From Gemmiger sp. An194 (GTDB taxonomy: Bacteria > Bacillota > Clostridia > Oscillospirales > Ruminococcaceae), in assembly GCF_002160145.1 (NCBI RefSeq), contig NZ_NFKA01000005.1:1-64000 (forward strand): 64,000 bases of DNA, given 5' to 3'. Positions 17,739 to 26,621 of the stretch are shown one piece after another. A program made the translations under genes and the position numbers. Position 1 is the first letter of the stretch, and each line of letters starts with the position of its first letter. The notes under the pieces were generated by a model. The model saw only the letters and a program-made list of their open reading frames with translations. It searched no databases and was not told the DNA's origin.

Positions 17739-18801
17739 TCTCGCAGCCACACACCTTTCTGAGGGCAGCGATCAGCTGCCGGTTTTCCCGCCGGGTGCGC
17801 ACCGCCACCCGGTACCAGCCCTTGTCAAGGCCGGGATAATTGGAGCAGTCCCGAATCAGCACGCCCAGCGTTCGCAGCGGGGATGCCAGCTCCGTTTCGC
17901 TGTACAAAAGCAGATAATTGGCACTGCCCGGCAGCACCCGCAGGCCAAGAGCGGCCAGCTGACCCGTCAGCCAGGGGCGCTCTGCTTGAATGACCGCCCG
18001 CAGCCGGGCCACATACCTGTGCTGGCCCAGGGCCGCAAGCCCCGCCTCCTGCGCCGGGCCGGACACCGCCCAGGGCTGGCCGCAGCGGGCCATGGCCTTC
18101 AGCAGGGCTTCGTCCCCGCACAGGCAGTACCCCAAGCGCAGACCTGCCATGGCATACAGCTTGGTGAATGCCTTTAAAATCAGCAGATTGGGAAAGCGGC
18201 CCAGCTCCCCCTTCAGGGTGTGGGCGGCGGAGTCATCCAGCCAGTCGTTGAAGCACTCGTCCACCACCAGCAGAGTACCGCAGGCCGCACACCGCTCCAG
18301 AATCTTTCGCAGCAGATCCGGCTCGGTGAGCGCTCCGGTGGGGTTATTGGGCTCACACAGAAACAGCATATCCAGTTCCGGGGTGATTTGCTCCAGAATG
18401 GCAGGCGTGACAGCAAAGCCGGTTTCTTCGGTGAGCATGTGATGCCGCACTTGGCAGTCCACCGTTTCCAGCGCCTGGCCGTATTCCGCGAAGGTGGGCG
18501 CGGTGACAAGAGCCGTGCGGGGCTTTTTCGCCAGCACCACCCGGAAGATCAGGTCCGCCGCGCCGTTGCCGCACAGGATCTGCTCCTGCTTCACACTCTC
18601 GTGCCGGGCCAGCGCCTCGGTGAGCCGGCGGCAGAGGGGGTCCGGGTAACGGGCTGCCTGCCGGGCTGCCTTTGCCACAGCCCGCCGTACCGCCCAGGGC
18701 ACTCCCAAAGGGCTCACATTGGCGGAAAAATCCAGCGGCGCGCGGCCATACTCGGCCTCAAAGCCCGCCCAGTCTCCGCCATGGGTCAGTTTTTGCTGCA
18801 T
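17731..18801 (-). CDS. cobD: Threonine-phosphate decarboxylase
   Basis: A 356-residue fold-type I PLP enzyme of the CobD family, related to histidinol-phosphate aminotransferase. It decarboxylates L-threonine O-3-phosphate to aminopropanol phosphate for the cobalamin nucleotide loop. Visible features are HGGDWAGFEAEYG at the N terminus, LCEPNNPTGAL, DECFNDW, and the PLP Lys in LKAFTKLYAMAGLRLGY. It lies 21 bases after cbiB and overlaps cobQ, so it is part of the same operon. Confidence 0.92.
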   Translation of the reverse strand: MQQKLTHGGDWAGFEAEYGRAPLDFSANVSPLGVPWAVRRAVAKAARQAARYPDPLCRRLTEALARHESVKQEQILCGNGAADLIFRVVLAKKPRTALVTAPTFAEYGQALETVDCQVRHHMLTEETGFAVTPAILEQITPELDMLFLCEPNNPTGALTEPDLLRKILERCAACGTLLVVDECFNDWLDDSAAHTLKGELGRFPNLLILKAFTKLYAMAGLRLGYCLCGDEALLKAMARCGQPWAVSGPAQEAGLAALGQHRYVARLRAVIQAERPWLTGQLAALGLRVLPGSANYLLLYSETELASPLRTLGVLIRDCSNYPGLDKGWYRVAVRTRRENRQLIAALRKVCGCENG

Positions 18802-18822
18802 TGCAGTTGATTCTCCTTTTTC

Positions 18823-19788
18823 TTATAAAGCCAGCAGCACCGCCCAGCGCACCGCCGCCAGCACCGCCAGACCCAACAGGCTGGCGGCCAGCATCATCCG
18901 GTTGGTGCGGGGGATGTCCTCCACCTCCACCGGGCGCAGCGCGTCGCCCAGCGTGGGCTTTTCGTGCAGCTTGCCAAAGTACCAGGCCGGGCCGGCCAGC
19001 TGAACCCCCAGCGCACCCGCACAGGCGGATTCCGGCTGGGCCGCGTTCGGGCTGGCATGCTTGCGCCGATCCCGACGCCAGATGCGCCAGGCGTTTGCCG
19101 CGTTGCCGCCGGTGAAAAAGGCTGCGGCGATCCAGAACAGGGCGGACAGCCGGGCGGGGATGTATCCGGCCGCGTCGTCCAGTTTGGCTGCGGCCCGGCC
19201 GAAGTACAGATACTTGTCGTTTTTATAGCCCACCATGCTGTCCATGGTGTTGATGGCCTTGTAGGCCAATCCCAGGGGCGCGCCGCCAATAAGCAGATAG
19301 AGCATGGGGGCAATGACGCCGTCCGAGAAGTTTTCCGCGATGGTTTCCACCGCGGCCTTGGTCACGCCTTCACTGGTGAGGGACTGGGTGTCCCGCCCCA
19401 CCACACGGCTAACCGCTTTTCGGGCGACAAGCAGATCACCTTTACAGAGCGGTTCGTACACATGCATGGTCTCCACCCGTAGGTCCTTCACCGCCAGCGC
19501 CTGCCAGCACCAGAGCACCTGCACCGCAAAGCCCAGCGCGGGATGAATCCGGCCTGCCAGCCAGATAACACCTGCACTGAAAGCAAGCGTTCCCAGCGGC
19601 AGCACTACCGCCAGCACCACACCGCCCCAGAACAGAGCGCGAGGTGTATCCGGCAGAAGGCGGCGCAGCAGCCGTTCCAGCCGGGTAATGGCCTTGCCCA
19701 TGTACACCACCGGGTGGGGCATCCAGCGGGGGTCGCCCAGAATCAGGTCGACACAAAAGCCCAGCAAAACAGCCAGTAAGATCGTCAT
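18823..19788 (-). CDS. cbiB: Adenosylcobinamide-phosphate synthase
   Basis: A 321-residue membrane protein with several hydrophobic segments, the first at residues 2-16. It joins adenosylcobyric acid to aminopropanol phosphate. Family stretches are DLILGDPRWMPHPVVYMG near the N terminus, the loop VGRDTQSLTSEGVTKAAVETIAEN (split here for clarity: VGRDT, then VETIAENFSDGVIAP) and NTMDSMVGYKNDKY. Its start overlaps the cobC-like stop by 4 bases. Confidence 0.93.
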   Translation of the reverse strand: MTILLAVLLGFCVDLILGDPRWMPHPVVYMGKAITRLERLLRRLLPDTPRALFWGGVVLAVVLPLGTLAFSAGVIWLAGRIHPALGFAVQVLWCWQALAVKDLRVETMHVYEPLCKGDLLVARKAVSRVVGRDTQSLTSEGVTKAAVETIAENFSDGVIAPMLYLLIGGAPLGLAYKAINTMDSMVGYKNDKYLYFGRAAAKLDDAAGYIPARLSALFWIAAAFFTGGNAANAWRIWRRDRRKHASPNAAQPESACAGALGVQLAGPAWYFGKLHEKPTLGDALRPVEVEDIPRTNRMMLAASLLGLAVLAAVRWAVLLAL

Positions 19789-20390
19789 ACCTGCCCGCCT
19801 CTTTCATAGCACACCGTGCACTGGTATTCCAGCGTGTGGTCCTTGTGCCAACACTCGGCATCGGTGGTCACCAGATAGCCACCGCCGTTGGGGCCGCACC
19901 AGCTGTAATAATCCTTTTTGGGCAGGCCGTACTGCTCCATCAATGCCATCTGAGTACCGCCATGAGCCAGAATCACCAGCTCCTTCTCCCCGGCTGCTAA
20001 AGCATCCTCCAGCAGGCGACAGAAGGCCTCGCAGGTGCGCTGAGTGAACTCCGCCTTGGTCTCGCCGCCGGGGCAGCGGCCGGTGCAGTCCTCCCCCACC
20101 CAGGCAAGATAGTCCGGGTCCTTTTCCATCTCGATGTAGTTGCGGCCCTGAAACACGCCGAAGCACATCTCCTTCAGGTCCTCCACCTCCACCAGCTGAG
20201 CCTCCGGGAAAAGGATCTCGGCGGTGCGGCGGGCGCGAATCAGGGGGGAAACATATACCGCCTTGGGTGAAATCGGCGCTTTTTGCAGCCGGGCAAGGCC
20301 CTCGGCGCTCAGGGGGATATCCAGCGTGCCCTGGTAGCGTTTTTGTTTGTTGTATTCCGTTTCGCCGTGACGAAGCAGATAGATATTCAT
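19785..20390 (-). CDS. cobC: Alpha-ribazole phosphatase-like histidine phosphatase
   Basis: A 201-residue histidine phosphatase superfamily member with the catalytic LLRHGETEYN at residues 5-14 and the second His in ILAHGGTQMALM. In this operon the likely job is removal of the phosphate from alpha-ribazole phosphate (CobC). The ATG at 20390 is taken because the RHG motif must lie close to the N terminus; the longer frame upstream is a shadow of the neighbouring gene. It overlaps both neighbours by 4 bases. Confidence 0.88.
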   Translation of the reverse strand: MNIYLLRHGETEYNKQKRYQGTLDIPLSAEGLARLQKAPISPKAVYVSPLIRARRTAEILFPEAQLVEVEDLKEMCFGVFQGRNYIEMEKDPDYLAWVGEDCTGRCPGGETKAEFTQRTCEAFCRLLEDALAAGEKELVILAHGGTQMALMEQYGLPKKDYYSWCGPNGGGYLVTTDAECWHKDHTLEYQCTVCYERGGQV

Positions 20391-20722
20391 TCCGGCAATT
20401 CTCCTTTTAATAAGATGGGCAGGCCGCAGAAGACCCGCACCACGGTATCCGCCCGCTGGGCCAGCAGGCAGGCCAGACGGCCAGCCGCTTCCCGGTCGGC
20501 CCGTTGCTTTGCATCCACCGGCACCACGCCGCCGCCCACCTCGGTGGCGATGACCACCGGCCAGGCTGCGAGCTGTTCCGCCAGCTCCTCCGGGGTCTGC
20601 TGCCCGGCCAACTCCTGTACATCCCACACCGCATGTCTGGCAAGCTCTTCCGCTTTACAGCCTAGAATGCGGCAGGCAAAGTCCCGTTTGCCCGCAAACA
20701 GCGGGCCTGTGATAAAAATCAT
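20387..20722 (-). CDS. Short CobU-like P-loop protein
   Basis: A 111-residue protein whose N terminus (MIFITGPLFAGKRDFACRIL) resembles the nucleotide-binding start of adenosylcobinamide kinase CobU, with a later VIATEVGGGVVPVD that matches the CobU core. It is about 70 residues shorter than the complete CobU encoded at 21482-22024, and the P-loop Ser/Thr after Lys is Arg. It overlaps cobC and cobS by 4 bases each, so it is translated within the operon. It may be a degenerate paralogue or a regulatory partner; the function is unknown. Confidence 0.7.
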   Translation of the reverse strand: MIFITGPLFAGKRDFACRILGCKAEELARHAVWDVQELAGQQTPEELAEQLAAWPVVIATEVGGGVVPVDAKQRADREAAGRLACLLAQRADTVVRVFCGLPILLKGELPE

Positions 20723-21495
20723 AACGCTGCCTCCAACAGCTGCACCGCCACAAGGGCAGCCAGCATCCAAAGTTCCGCAGTCTGCAAGAACCAACCCGCC
20801 AGATCGCCGGACAAGCCGCCGAACTGTTTGTCACTCATGCGGCGGTAGTAGAGCAGCACCAGAAAGGCCGCTGCCGCCATGGCCGCGCCCTCGGCCCGGC
20901 CCACCGCGCACATACAAATCGCCAGCAGGATCGCCAGCACCAGCAGCACCCGGCGCACCGCCGCCCGGTCCGCCGAGGTGGCGAAGGTGTGGGCAAGGCC
21001 GGTGTTTTTGGCCAGCGGGAAGATGGCCACCGCCCAGCCGGACAACGCCCGGCTGAGCACAAAGCTCATCCCAAAGCAGACAAGGGCCGGACTGTCCAGC
21101 CGCACCGCAGTACACAGGGCGAAGCTGGCCACGAACCAGACGCCCAACCGAATTACTGCAAAGGCACCGCAGCGGGGGTCCTTTAAAATCTCCTGCTTTT
21201 TCTCCGGCGGCGCGCAGCTGGCCAGCGCGTCGCTGGTGTCGGCGTAGCCGTCCAGATGGATGCCCCCGGTGAGCAAAATGGGAATCAAACAGAGTCCCGC
21301 GCCCCGCAGCATTTCCGGCATGCATAGCCAATTAGCTGCAATCAGCCACAGTGCCTGCGCCAGCCCAATCACCACCCCGATCAGGGGCAGCGCGCACAGC
21401 GCATACCGCATATTGCGCGGCCCCCACACCGGCTGAGGCACCGGGATGGCGGAAAACATGGCAAAGGCCACCGCGATGGTCTCAAGCACGATCAT
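20719..21495 (-). CDS. cobS: Cobalamin synthase (adenosylcobinamide-GDP ribazoletransferase)
   Basis: A 258-residue polytopic membrane protein that joins adenosylcobinamide-GDP to alpha-ribazole. It has the family signatures FSAIPVPQP near residue 15 and TGGIHLDGYADTSDAL, with the metal-binding Asp cluster, near 80. The ATG at 21495 has GGAAAGGAG upstream and avoids a poorly supported N-terminal extension. It overlaps cobU by 14 bases. Confidence 0.93.
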   Translation of the reverse strand: MIVLETIAVAFAMFSAIPVPQPVWGPRNMRYALCALPLIGVVIGLAQALWLIAANWLCMPEMLRGAGLCLIPILLTGGIHLDGYADTSDALASCAPPEKKQEILKDPRCGAFAVIRLGVWFVASFALCTAVRLDSPALVCFGMSFVLSRALSGWAVAIFPLAKNTGLAHTFATSADRAAVRRVLLVLAILLAICMCAVGRAEGAAMAAAAFLVLLYYRRMSDKQFGGLSGDLAGWFLQTAELWMLAALVAVQLLEAAL

Positions 21496-22024
21496 GCAGA
21501 TAGGGCTCCTTTCCTTTATAATACCGGGCAATGCCGCATTGTACTTCGCACACATTGTCCGCCCAGGCGGCCAGCTCCCGGTTGAGCCGGGCCAGCAGCC
21601 GCAGGTATTCCAGCGTATCGCCCTCGTATTCGCTGCCGCCGCTGAATACCTCGTTGCTCACAAGAATCAAATCGCTGCACTGGCTGAGGAGCTTGTCCAC
21701 CCCGTCCAAAATGGAGCAGAAGGCATCCTCACCCGCACCCGCGGGATCATATCGTTCGTTGGCCGCCAGATTGCTCAGGCATTCCAGCAGCACGGTGCCT
21801 TTTTCCGGCAGCTGCAGGCCCGCCAGATTCAGCGGACACTCCACCGTCTCAAAGCCTTTGCCCGCCCGCATGGCCCGGTGCCGGGCAATGCGCTGACGGG
21901 TCTCCTCACCCCAGGGCTGCATGGTGGCAATGTAAAACCGGCGGGCCGCCGGAGCCGCCACCGCCAATCGCTCGGCGTATTCGCTTTTGCCGCTGGCCGC
22001 ACCACCCACGATCAGGGTAAACAT
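21482..22024 (-). CDS. cobU: Adenosylcobinamide kinase / guanylyltransferase
   Basis: A 180-residue bifunctional enzyme with the P-loop IVGGAASGKSEYAE at residues 5-18, the RHRAMR stretch that includes the guanylated-His region, and LVSNEVFSGG. It phosphorylates adenosylcobinamide and transfers GMP to it. It overlaps cobT by 13 bases and cobS by 14, within the translationally coupled operon. Confidence 0.94.
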   Translation of the reverse strand: MFTLIVGGAASGKSEYAERLAVAAPAARRFYIATMQPWGEETRQRIARHRAMRAGKGFETVECPLNLAGLQLPEKGTVLLECLSNLAANERYDPAGAGEDAFCSILDGVDKLLSQCSDLILVSNEVFSGGSEYEGDTLEYLRLLARLNRELAAWADNVCEVQCGIARYYKGKEPYLHDRA

Positions 22025-23088
22025 GGCTCGCCTCCCTGGGGCTGGTAGGCCTCCATGCCGTAATTTTCAAAGGTGTTGGATTCCTCGTACACCGCCTGGG
22101 CCATATCCAGCAGCGGCATGGCCGCCAGCGCTCCGGTGCCCTCGCCCAGGCGAAGCCCGGCGGTAATCAGGGGATGCTTGTCCAGCGCATTCAGCAGCAG
22201 CGCACCCGCAGGCTCCGCCGATACATGGCTGGCCAGAATTGCCTTGCCCGCATCCGGGCAGAGGCGCACCGCCAGCAGAGCCGCCGCCGCGCTGATCACA
22301 CCATCCATAAGCACCGGCACCCCAAAGGCCGCGCCGCCCAGAAATGCGCCGCACATGCCTGCGATGTCAAAGCCGCCCAGCTTGGCCAGCACATCCAGCG
22401 GGTCTTCCGGGTCTGGTCGGTTGATTTGAATCGCCCGGCGAATGGCTTCCTTTTTGCGGGCAAGTCCTTCATCGGAAAGGCCCGCGCCCCGGCCGGTGAT
22501 GGCTTCCGGCTCACAGCCCAGCAGCACGCTGGCCACCGCGCTGGCGGTGGTGGTGTTGCCGATGCCCATTTCTCCGGTGGCCAGAAGGCCCACGCCCTGC
22601 TGCTTGCAGTCCTGTACCAAAAGCGCGCCGGCCAGAATGGCCTGCTCGGCCTGCGCACGGGTCATGGCCGGCCCTTTAGAAATATCGCCGGTGCCGTTGG
22701 CCACCCGCCGGTCCAGCACACCGGTCTGCGGGGTAAAATCCTTGATGCCCATATCCACCGGAATCAGCTTACAGTTTGCCCGCCGGGCCATCCGGCAGGC
22801 GGGCGTAGTCCCCTCGGCAAAGCCGCGGGCCACCATTGCCGTTACCTCGCTGCCGGTCTGGGTCACCCCCTGGGCCACCACGCCGTTGTCCGCGCAGAAG
22901 ATCAGCAGGGCTTTTTTGTTCAGATCGATGTCCGCTGAGCCGGTGACCGATGCGATCTGGCACAATGCATCCTCCAGAAGGCCCAGACTGCCCAGCGGCT
23001 TTGCACAGGCGTTCCAGCGGCGGCGGGTTTCCTGCTCTGCCGCTTCGTTTTTCGGCTCGATCTGTTTTAAAAGCTGTGCCAGTGTCAC
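22012..23088 (-). CDS. cobT: Nicotinate-nucleotide-dimethylbenzimidazole phosphoribosyltransferase
   Basis: A 358-residue CobT that activates the lower-ligand base as its riboside phosphate. Family signatures include KPLGSLG near residue 30, FCADNGVVAQGVTQ, TGEMGIGNTTTASAV and the late LRLGEGTGA. The start is GTG at 23088, which forms a GTGA overlap with the cobB stop and has GAGAAAGAGG upstream. A longer frame upstream is a shadow of cobB. Confidence 0.94.
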   Translation of the reverse strand: MTLAQLLKQIEPKNEAAEQETRRRWNACAKPLGSLGLLEDALCQIASVTGSADIDLNKKALLIFCADNGVVAQGVTQTGSEVTAMVARGFAEGTTPACRMARRANCKLIPVDMGIKDFTPQTGVLDRRVANGTGDISKGPAMTRAQAEQAILAGALLVQDCKQQGVGLLATGEMGIGNTTTASAVASVLLGCEPEAITGRGAGLSDEGLARKKEAIRRAIQINRPDPEDPLDVLAKLGGFDIAGMCGAFLGGAAFGVPVLMDGVISAAAALLAVRLCPDAGKAILASHVSAEPAGALLLNALDKHPLITAGLRLGEGTGALAAMPLLDMAQAVYEESNTFENYGMEAYQPQGGEPCLP

Positions 23089-24452
23089 GCCTCTTTCTCC
23101 TCTCGCTGTGCATATTCCTTTGCCGCTGCCGCAAAACGCTCGGCCAGCGGCAGGTCTCCGGCAAGATACAGGTGCGGAAAGCCTGCGTACAGGCTCTGGG
23201 TGGCAAAGCAGCAGCTCCACTGCCTGCCGCCGGAGGTCTTTTCCGCCTGCAGGGCCGCGCCGTTCTCGGTGCTGTCCCAGCAATGGAACTCGTGGGCGTT
23301 GGTGCTTTCGTCGGTGCGCAGCAGCATGCTGTCGCTGCGGGCGGTCAGCCGGTTGTAGCCGAATCGCACCAGTCCGCCGGTTTTATGGCCCGCGCCGGGC
23401 AGCACCCCGGCCATGGGCCAGGCGTCGCCGTTTGCGTCCTCCAGACTCTGGCCCAGATACAAAAAGCCGCCGCATTCCGCCACAGTGGGCATCCCTCGCT
23501 CAACTGCCGCCCGAATGGCATGCCGCATGGGGCGGTTCTCGCTGAGAGCCTTGGCGTGCAGTTCAGGATAGCCGCCGCCCAGATACAGGCCCGCCGCACC
23601 GGCCGGAAGGCTCTCATCATGCAGCGGGCTGAAAAAGTGCAGCCGCACTCCGGCCCGGCGCAACGCGTCCAGGCTCTCTTCATAATAGAACTGGAAGGCC
23701 TCATCCCGGGCCACGGCGATCATCGGGCCATCCGCACAGGGCTGCTCCGCAATTGCGGGCCCCGACTGCCGCCCGGTCTGGTAGACTGCCAGAAAGCGGG
23801 GCCAGTCCATTGTGGTTTCCAAGCAGGCTGCAATGGCCCGCACCCGCTGGGCCAGATCCTCCACCTCGCCGGCGGTGACCAGACCCAGATGCCGGCTGGT
23901 CAGGGACGCCTGCTCCAGCTCGGGCAGATAGCCCAGCACCGGTACGCCGATCTCCTCCTCCAGCATGGGTTTAAGCGCGGCGTACAATCCGGCGCTGCAC
24001 CGGTTCAAAAACAGCCCTTTGATCCGGCTGTCCTTCCGGAAGGAGAGCATTCCCTTCACCTGAGCCGCCAGCGTCAGGCTGGAGCCGTAGGGATGCAGCA
24101 CCAGCAGCACAGGAAGTTCCAGCAGGCGGGCCACGTCCCAGGCGCTGGCCTTGTCGCCGCCGAAGGTCATGCCGTCATAAAAGCCCATCACGCCCTCGCA
24201 TACCGCAGCATCGCAGCCCGCCGTGTGGCGGCGGTAGAGCCCGCGCACCCGCTCTTCTCCGGCGAGAAATACATCCAGGTTGCGGCTGGGTACCTGCAGC
24301 ACCGAGCGGTGGAACATGGGGTCGATGTAATCCGGCCCGCACTTGAAGGCCGCGGGGGCCAGGCCCCGGTCTTTCAGCGCCTGCAGCAGGCCGCAGGTGA
24401 CGGAAGTTTTGCCGCTGCCGGAAGCCGGGGCGGCGATCATCACTTCGAGCAT
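23085..24452 (-). CDS. cbiA: Cobyrinic acid a,c-diamide synthase
   Basis: A 455-residue CobB/CbiA amidase. The N-terminal ATPase domain has MIAAPASGSGKTSVTCGLL and KCGPDYIDPMFH, and the C-terminal glutaminase domain carries the Cys in PTVAECGGFLYLG. It amidates the a and c side chains of cobyrinic acid with glutamine ammonia. It is the first gene of the nine-gene operon, 190 bases downstream of the riboswitch 3' end. Only late-pathway genes are present; the corrin-ring genes must lie elsewhere. Confidence 0.94.
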   Translation of the reverse strand: MLEVMIAAPASGSGKTSVTCGLLQALKDRGLAPAAFKCGPDYIDPMFHRSVLQVPSRNLDVFLAGEERVRGLYRRHTAGCDAAVCEGVMGFYDGMTFGGDKASAWDVARLLELPVLLVLHPYGSSLTLAAQVKGMLSFRKDSRIKGLFLNRCSAGLYAALKPMLEEEIGVPVLGYLPELEQASLTSRHLGLVTAGEVEDLAQRVRAIAACLETTMDWPRFLAVYQTGRQSGPAIAEQPCADGPMIAVARDEAFQFYYEESLDALRRAGVRLHFFSPLHDESLPAGAAGLYLGGGYPELHAKALSENRPMRHAIRAAVERGMPTVAECGGFLYLGQSLEDANGDAWPMAGVLPGAGHKTGGLVRFGYNRLTARSDSMLLRTDESTNAHEFHCWDSTENGAALQAEKTSGGRQWSCCFATQSLYAGFPHLYLAGDLPLAERFAAAAKEYAQREEKEA

Positions 24453-24495
24453 TGCTCCTCCTTATCCAAACAGCGGGCTTTGCCGCCGCACAGAG

Positions 24496-24515
24496 AAAAA
24501 GGCCTCTCCCGCCTT
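24496..24515 (-). terminator. Terminator downstream of the cobalamin riboswitch
   Basis: On the minus strand AAGGC/GCCTT closes a GGGAGAG loop and is followed by TTTTTCTC, between the riboswitch and the first cob gene. It is probably the expression platform for ligand-dependent termination. Confidence 0.55.
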
Positions 24516-24641
24516 GCCGGATAGCAAAGCGAAGAAAGGCCCGGAAACGTACAACCCACACCGGCCCAGCAGCCGGTGCTTTGCCCTGCGCACGTTTGGT
24601 CCGTCCGGCGCGGGGGTTCCTGCCTTTGGCAGTGATTCGTC

Positions 24642-24812
24642 CGTCAGGCAGGTCTTCCGGCTCAGGCCTTGCGCGCACCGGCAGCGCCTTCCCGGGAAAT
24701 AACTTCCCAGTGGCTTTTTCTGCCGGAGCTCAGCCTTTACGGCGGCGGTCCCGCATGGGCATTGCACCCATTTCCCTATTCTCCCGGACAGCCTTACACG
24801 GCCCCGGGCACC
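24642..24812 (-). promoter_or_regulatory. Cobalamin riboswitch
   Basis: Read on the minus strand this stretch matches the adenosylcobalamin aptamer in order: GGTGCC at the 5' end, GAATAGGGAA, GGTGCAATGCCCATGCGG, CCGCCGTAA, the B12-box AGCCACTGGG, CGGGAAGG, and the closing GAGCCGGAAGACCTGCC. It precedes the nine-gene cobalamin operon and should reduce its expression when cobalamin is plentiful. A -10-like TATAGT lies about 25 bases upstream of the aptamer. Confidence 0.93.
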
Positions 24813-24880
24813 CGGCGGCGATTTAACCTATACACTATACCACAAAATCGGCTGCTTGTATAGGCAAAACGGCCACAAAT

Positions 24881-26425
24881 TCAGGCGGCACTGCCTGCAG
24901 GCTTTCGCCGGGCCAGGATGGCCTGCACCGCGTCCCACAGGCCAAAGCGGAGCATCAAAAGGCAGTACAGCCCGCCGGTGACAAGGCAGCCCAGCAGCAG
25001 CTGCGGCCAGTCGCCACTCACTCCCATCAGGCGCAAACTCCTCTGCCCCAAAAGCGCTGAGATCAGAAAGATCAAGGCAGGCTGCACAAACCACCGGTAC
25101 CAGCGAGTGCGAATGCGTGCCACCTTCTCGATGCGGAAGATGTTCAGCAGCGCGGACAGCACGTTGGAGCAGATCATCACAAACAAAAAGCCCTTCATGC
25201 CCATGCGGGGCATGAGCAGAATCACCAGACCGATTCGAATCAGGGAATCCCAGATGCTGTAGCGGAAGGTAGCCACCTCCTCGCCCAGGCCCTTTAAGAT
25301 GGAATCGCCCATGGCGTCCAGGTACATGCCCGGCAGCACCGGGGCCAGCACCGCCAGATAAAAGCCGATGGTCTCATCGTGGTAGAGAATGCGGCCCAGC
25401 GGGTAGGCATACAAAGCGATCAGGCCCCCGGCCAGCACCGAAAAGGTGGTGGTGAACAGCATGATGCGCCCCACCAGCGTTTCCAGCGTTTTCTGCCGTC
25501 CTAAAATGTGAGCTTCGGTGACCTCCGGCATCAGCAGGGTGGCCAGCGGAGTGAGGAAGGAAAACGGAAACAGCAGTATCGGCATGGCCATGCCCTTGAG
25601 TGCGCCAAACTGAGCCAGCGACTCCTCCCGGCTGCCCAGAAAGGCCAGCAGGCAGGCGGGAACCAGCGTGTTTTCCACGGTGTGGAGGGCACTGTCCAGG
25701 CAGCGGCCTCCTTCCACCGGGGCCAGAATGCGCCAGATTCGCCCGGAGGTGCCCCTGGGCACCTGGGCCGGGGCATCGCCGAAGGTCCGGTTCATATCCC
25801 GCCGGTAGTACCACATCACCAGCAGGGTAGATACAACCTCGCTGACCATGCTGCCCACCAGCACCGCAGCGCAGGCGTACTGCACACCCCGCTGCACCGC
25901 ACCGGGAAGAATCAGCAGCACCAGGACAATACGGATGATCTGTTCAAGAATCTGACTGACCACATTGGGACCCACCTTGCGTCGGGCGAAGAAATAACCC
26001 CGGGCCGCTGAGCCCACTGCCATGAAGGGCAGACTGGGCGCCAGCAGTGCCAGCGAGGGCGCTGCCCGTACATCCCCCAACCAATAGCGGGCGGCAGGCC
26101 AGGCCAGTATCAGCTGCACCACCCCTGCGGCAAAACCAAAGGCTAAGGCAAGCGCCATCACCCGGCCCAGAACTCCTTTTGCCCGGACGGGCTGCGGGCG
26201 GGCCAATTCCTCCGCTGCCAGCCGGGTGGCTGCCACCGAAACACCCGCAGTGGCCACCGTGATGCACAGGCTGTAAAGCGTGAAGATCAGCTGATACAGG
26301 CCCATACCCTCGGCCCCGATGCGTGCGGCGATGTATACCCGAAAAAACATGCCCGCCGCCCGCAGCCCCAGGCCGGTGATCGTGAGGATTGCCACATTCT
26401 TTAAATAGGTTTTTAGTCTGCCCAT
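24881..26425 (-). CDS. SpoVB-like polysaccharide/lipid flippase (MOP superfamily)
   Basis: A 514-residue membrane protein with about 14 hydrophobic segments. It starts KNVAILTITGLGLRAAGMFFRVYIAARIGAEGMGLYQ, here cited as two parts of one family-typical N terminus (KNVAILTITGLGLR, then RVYIAARIGAEGMGLYQ). This matches the SpoVB/MviN branch of lipid-linked polysaccharide exporters, which act in spore cortex or peptidoglycan precursor transport. It stands alone on the minus strand, divergent from the purine nucleoside phosphorylase gene. No sporulation promoter was recognised, so its exact substrate is open. Confidence 0.85.
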   Translation of the reverse strand: MGRLKTYLKNVAILTITGLGLRAAGMFFRVYIAARIGAEGMGLYQLIFTLYSLCITVATAGVSVAATRLAAEELARPQPVRAKGVLGRVMALALAFGFAAGVVQLILAWPAARYWLGDVRAAPSLALLAPSLPFMAVGSAARGYFFARRKVGPNVVSQILEQIIRIVLVLLILPGAVQRGVQYACAAVLVGSMVSEVVSTLLVMWYYRRDMNRTFGDAPAQVPRGTSGRIWRILAPVEGGRCLDSALHTVENTLVPACLLAFLGSREESLAQFGALKGMAMPILLFPFSFLTPLATLLMPEVTEAHILGRQKTLETLVGRIMLFTTTFSVLAGGLIALYAYPLGRILYHDETIGFYLAVLAPVLPGMYLDAMGDSILKGLGEEVATFRYSIWDSLIRIGLVILLMPRMGMKGFLFVMICSNVLSALLNIFRIEKVARIRTRWYRWFVQPALIFLISALLGQRSLRLMGVSGDWPQLLLGCLVTGGLYCLLMLRFGLWDAVQAILARRKPAGSAA

Positions 26426-26621
26426 GGGCCCACCCTTTCTTTCGGCTCAAGCTGCCTGTTCCATGGGTATTCATTCGGGTGACAGAATATGCTTTGATGC
26501 GGCAATCGCTTTTGGTTTGTTGGCGGATTCTTTTCTTTTGTTGACAGGTGTGGTAAAATCATTACCGGACACTTTCACTTTGCCCGCGCGCGTTTTGCGG
26601 CGGGCCGCAGGAGGATTTACA

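Noticed and set aside
26541-26559. TTGACA followed by TAAAAT as promoter of the purine nucleoside phosphorylase gene
   Set aside because: The spacer is only 7 bases, so the two boxes cannot work together; the TAAAAT may be an extended -10, but this is too weak to list.
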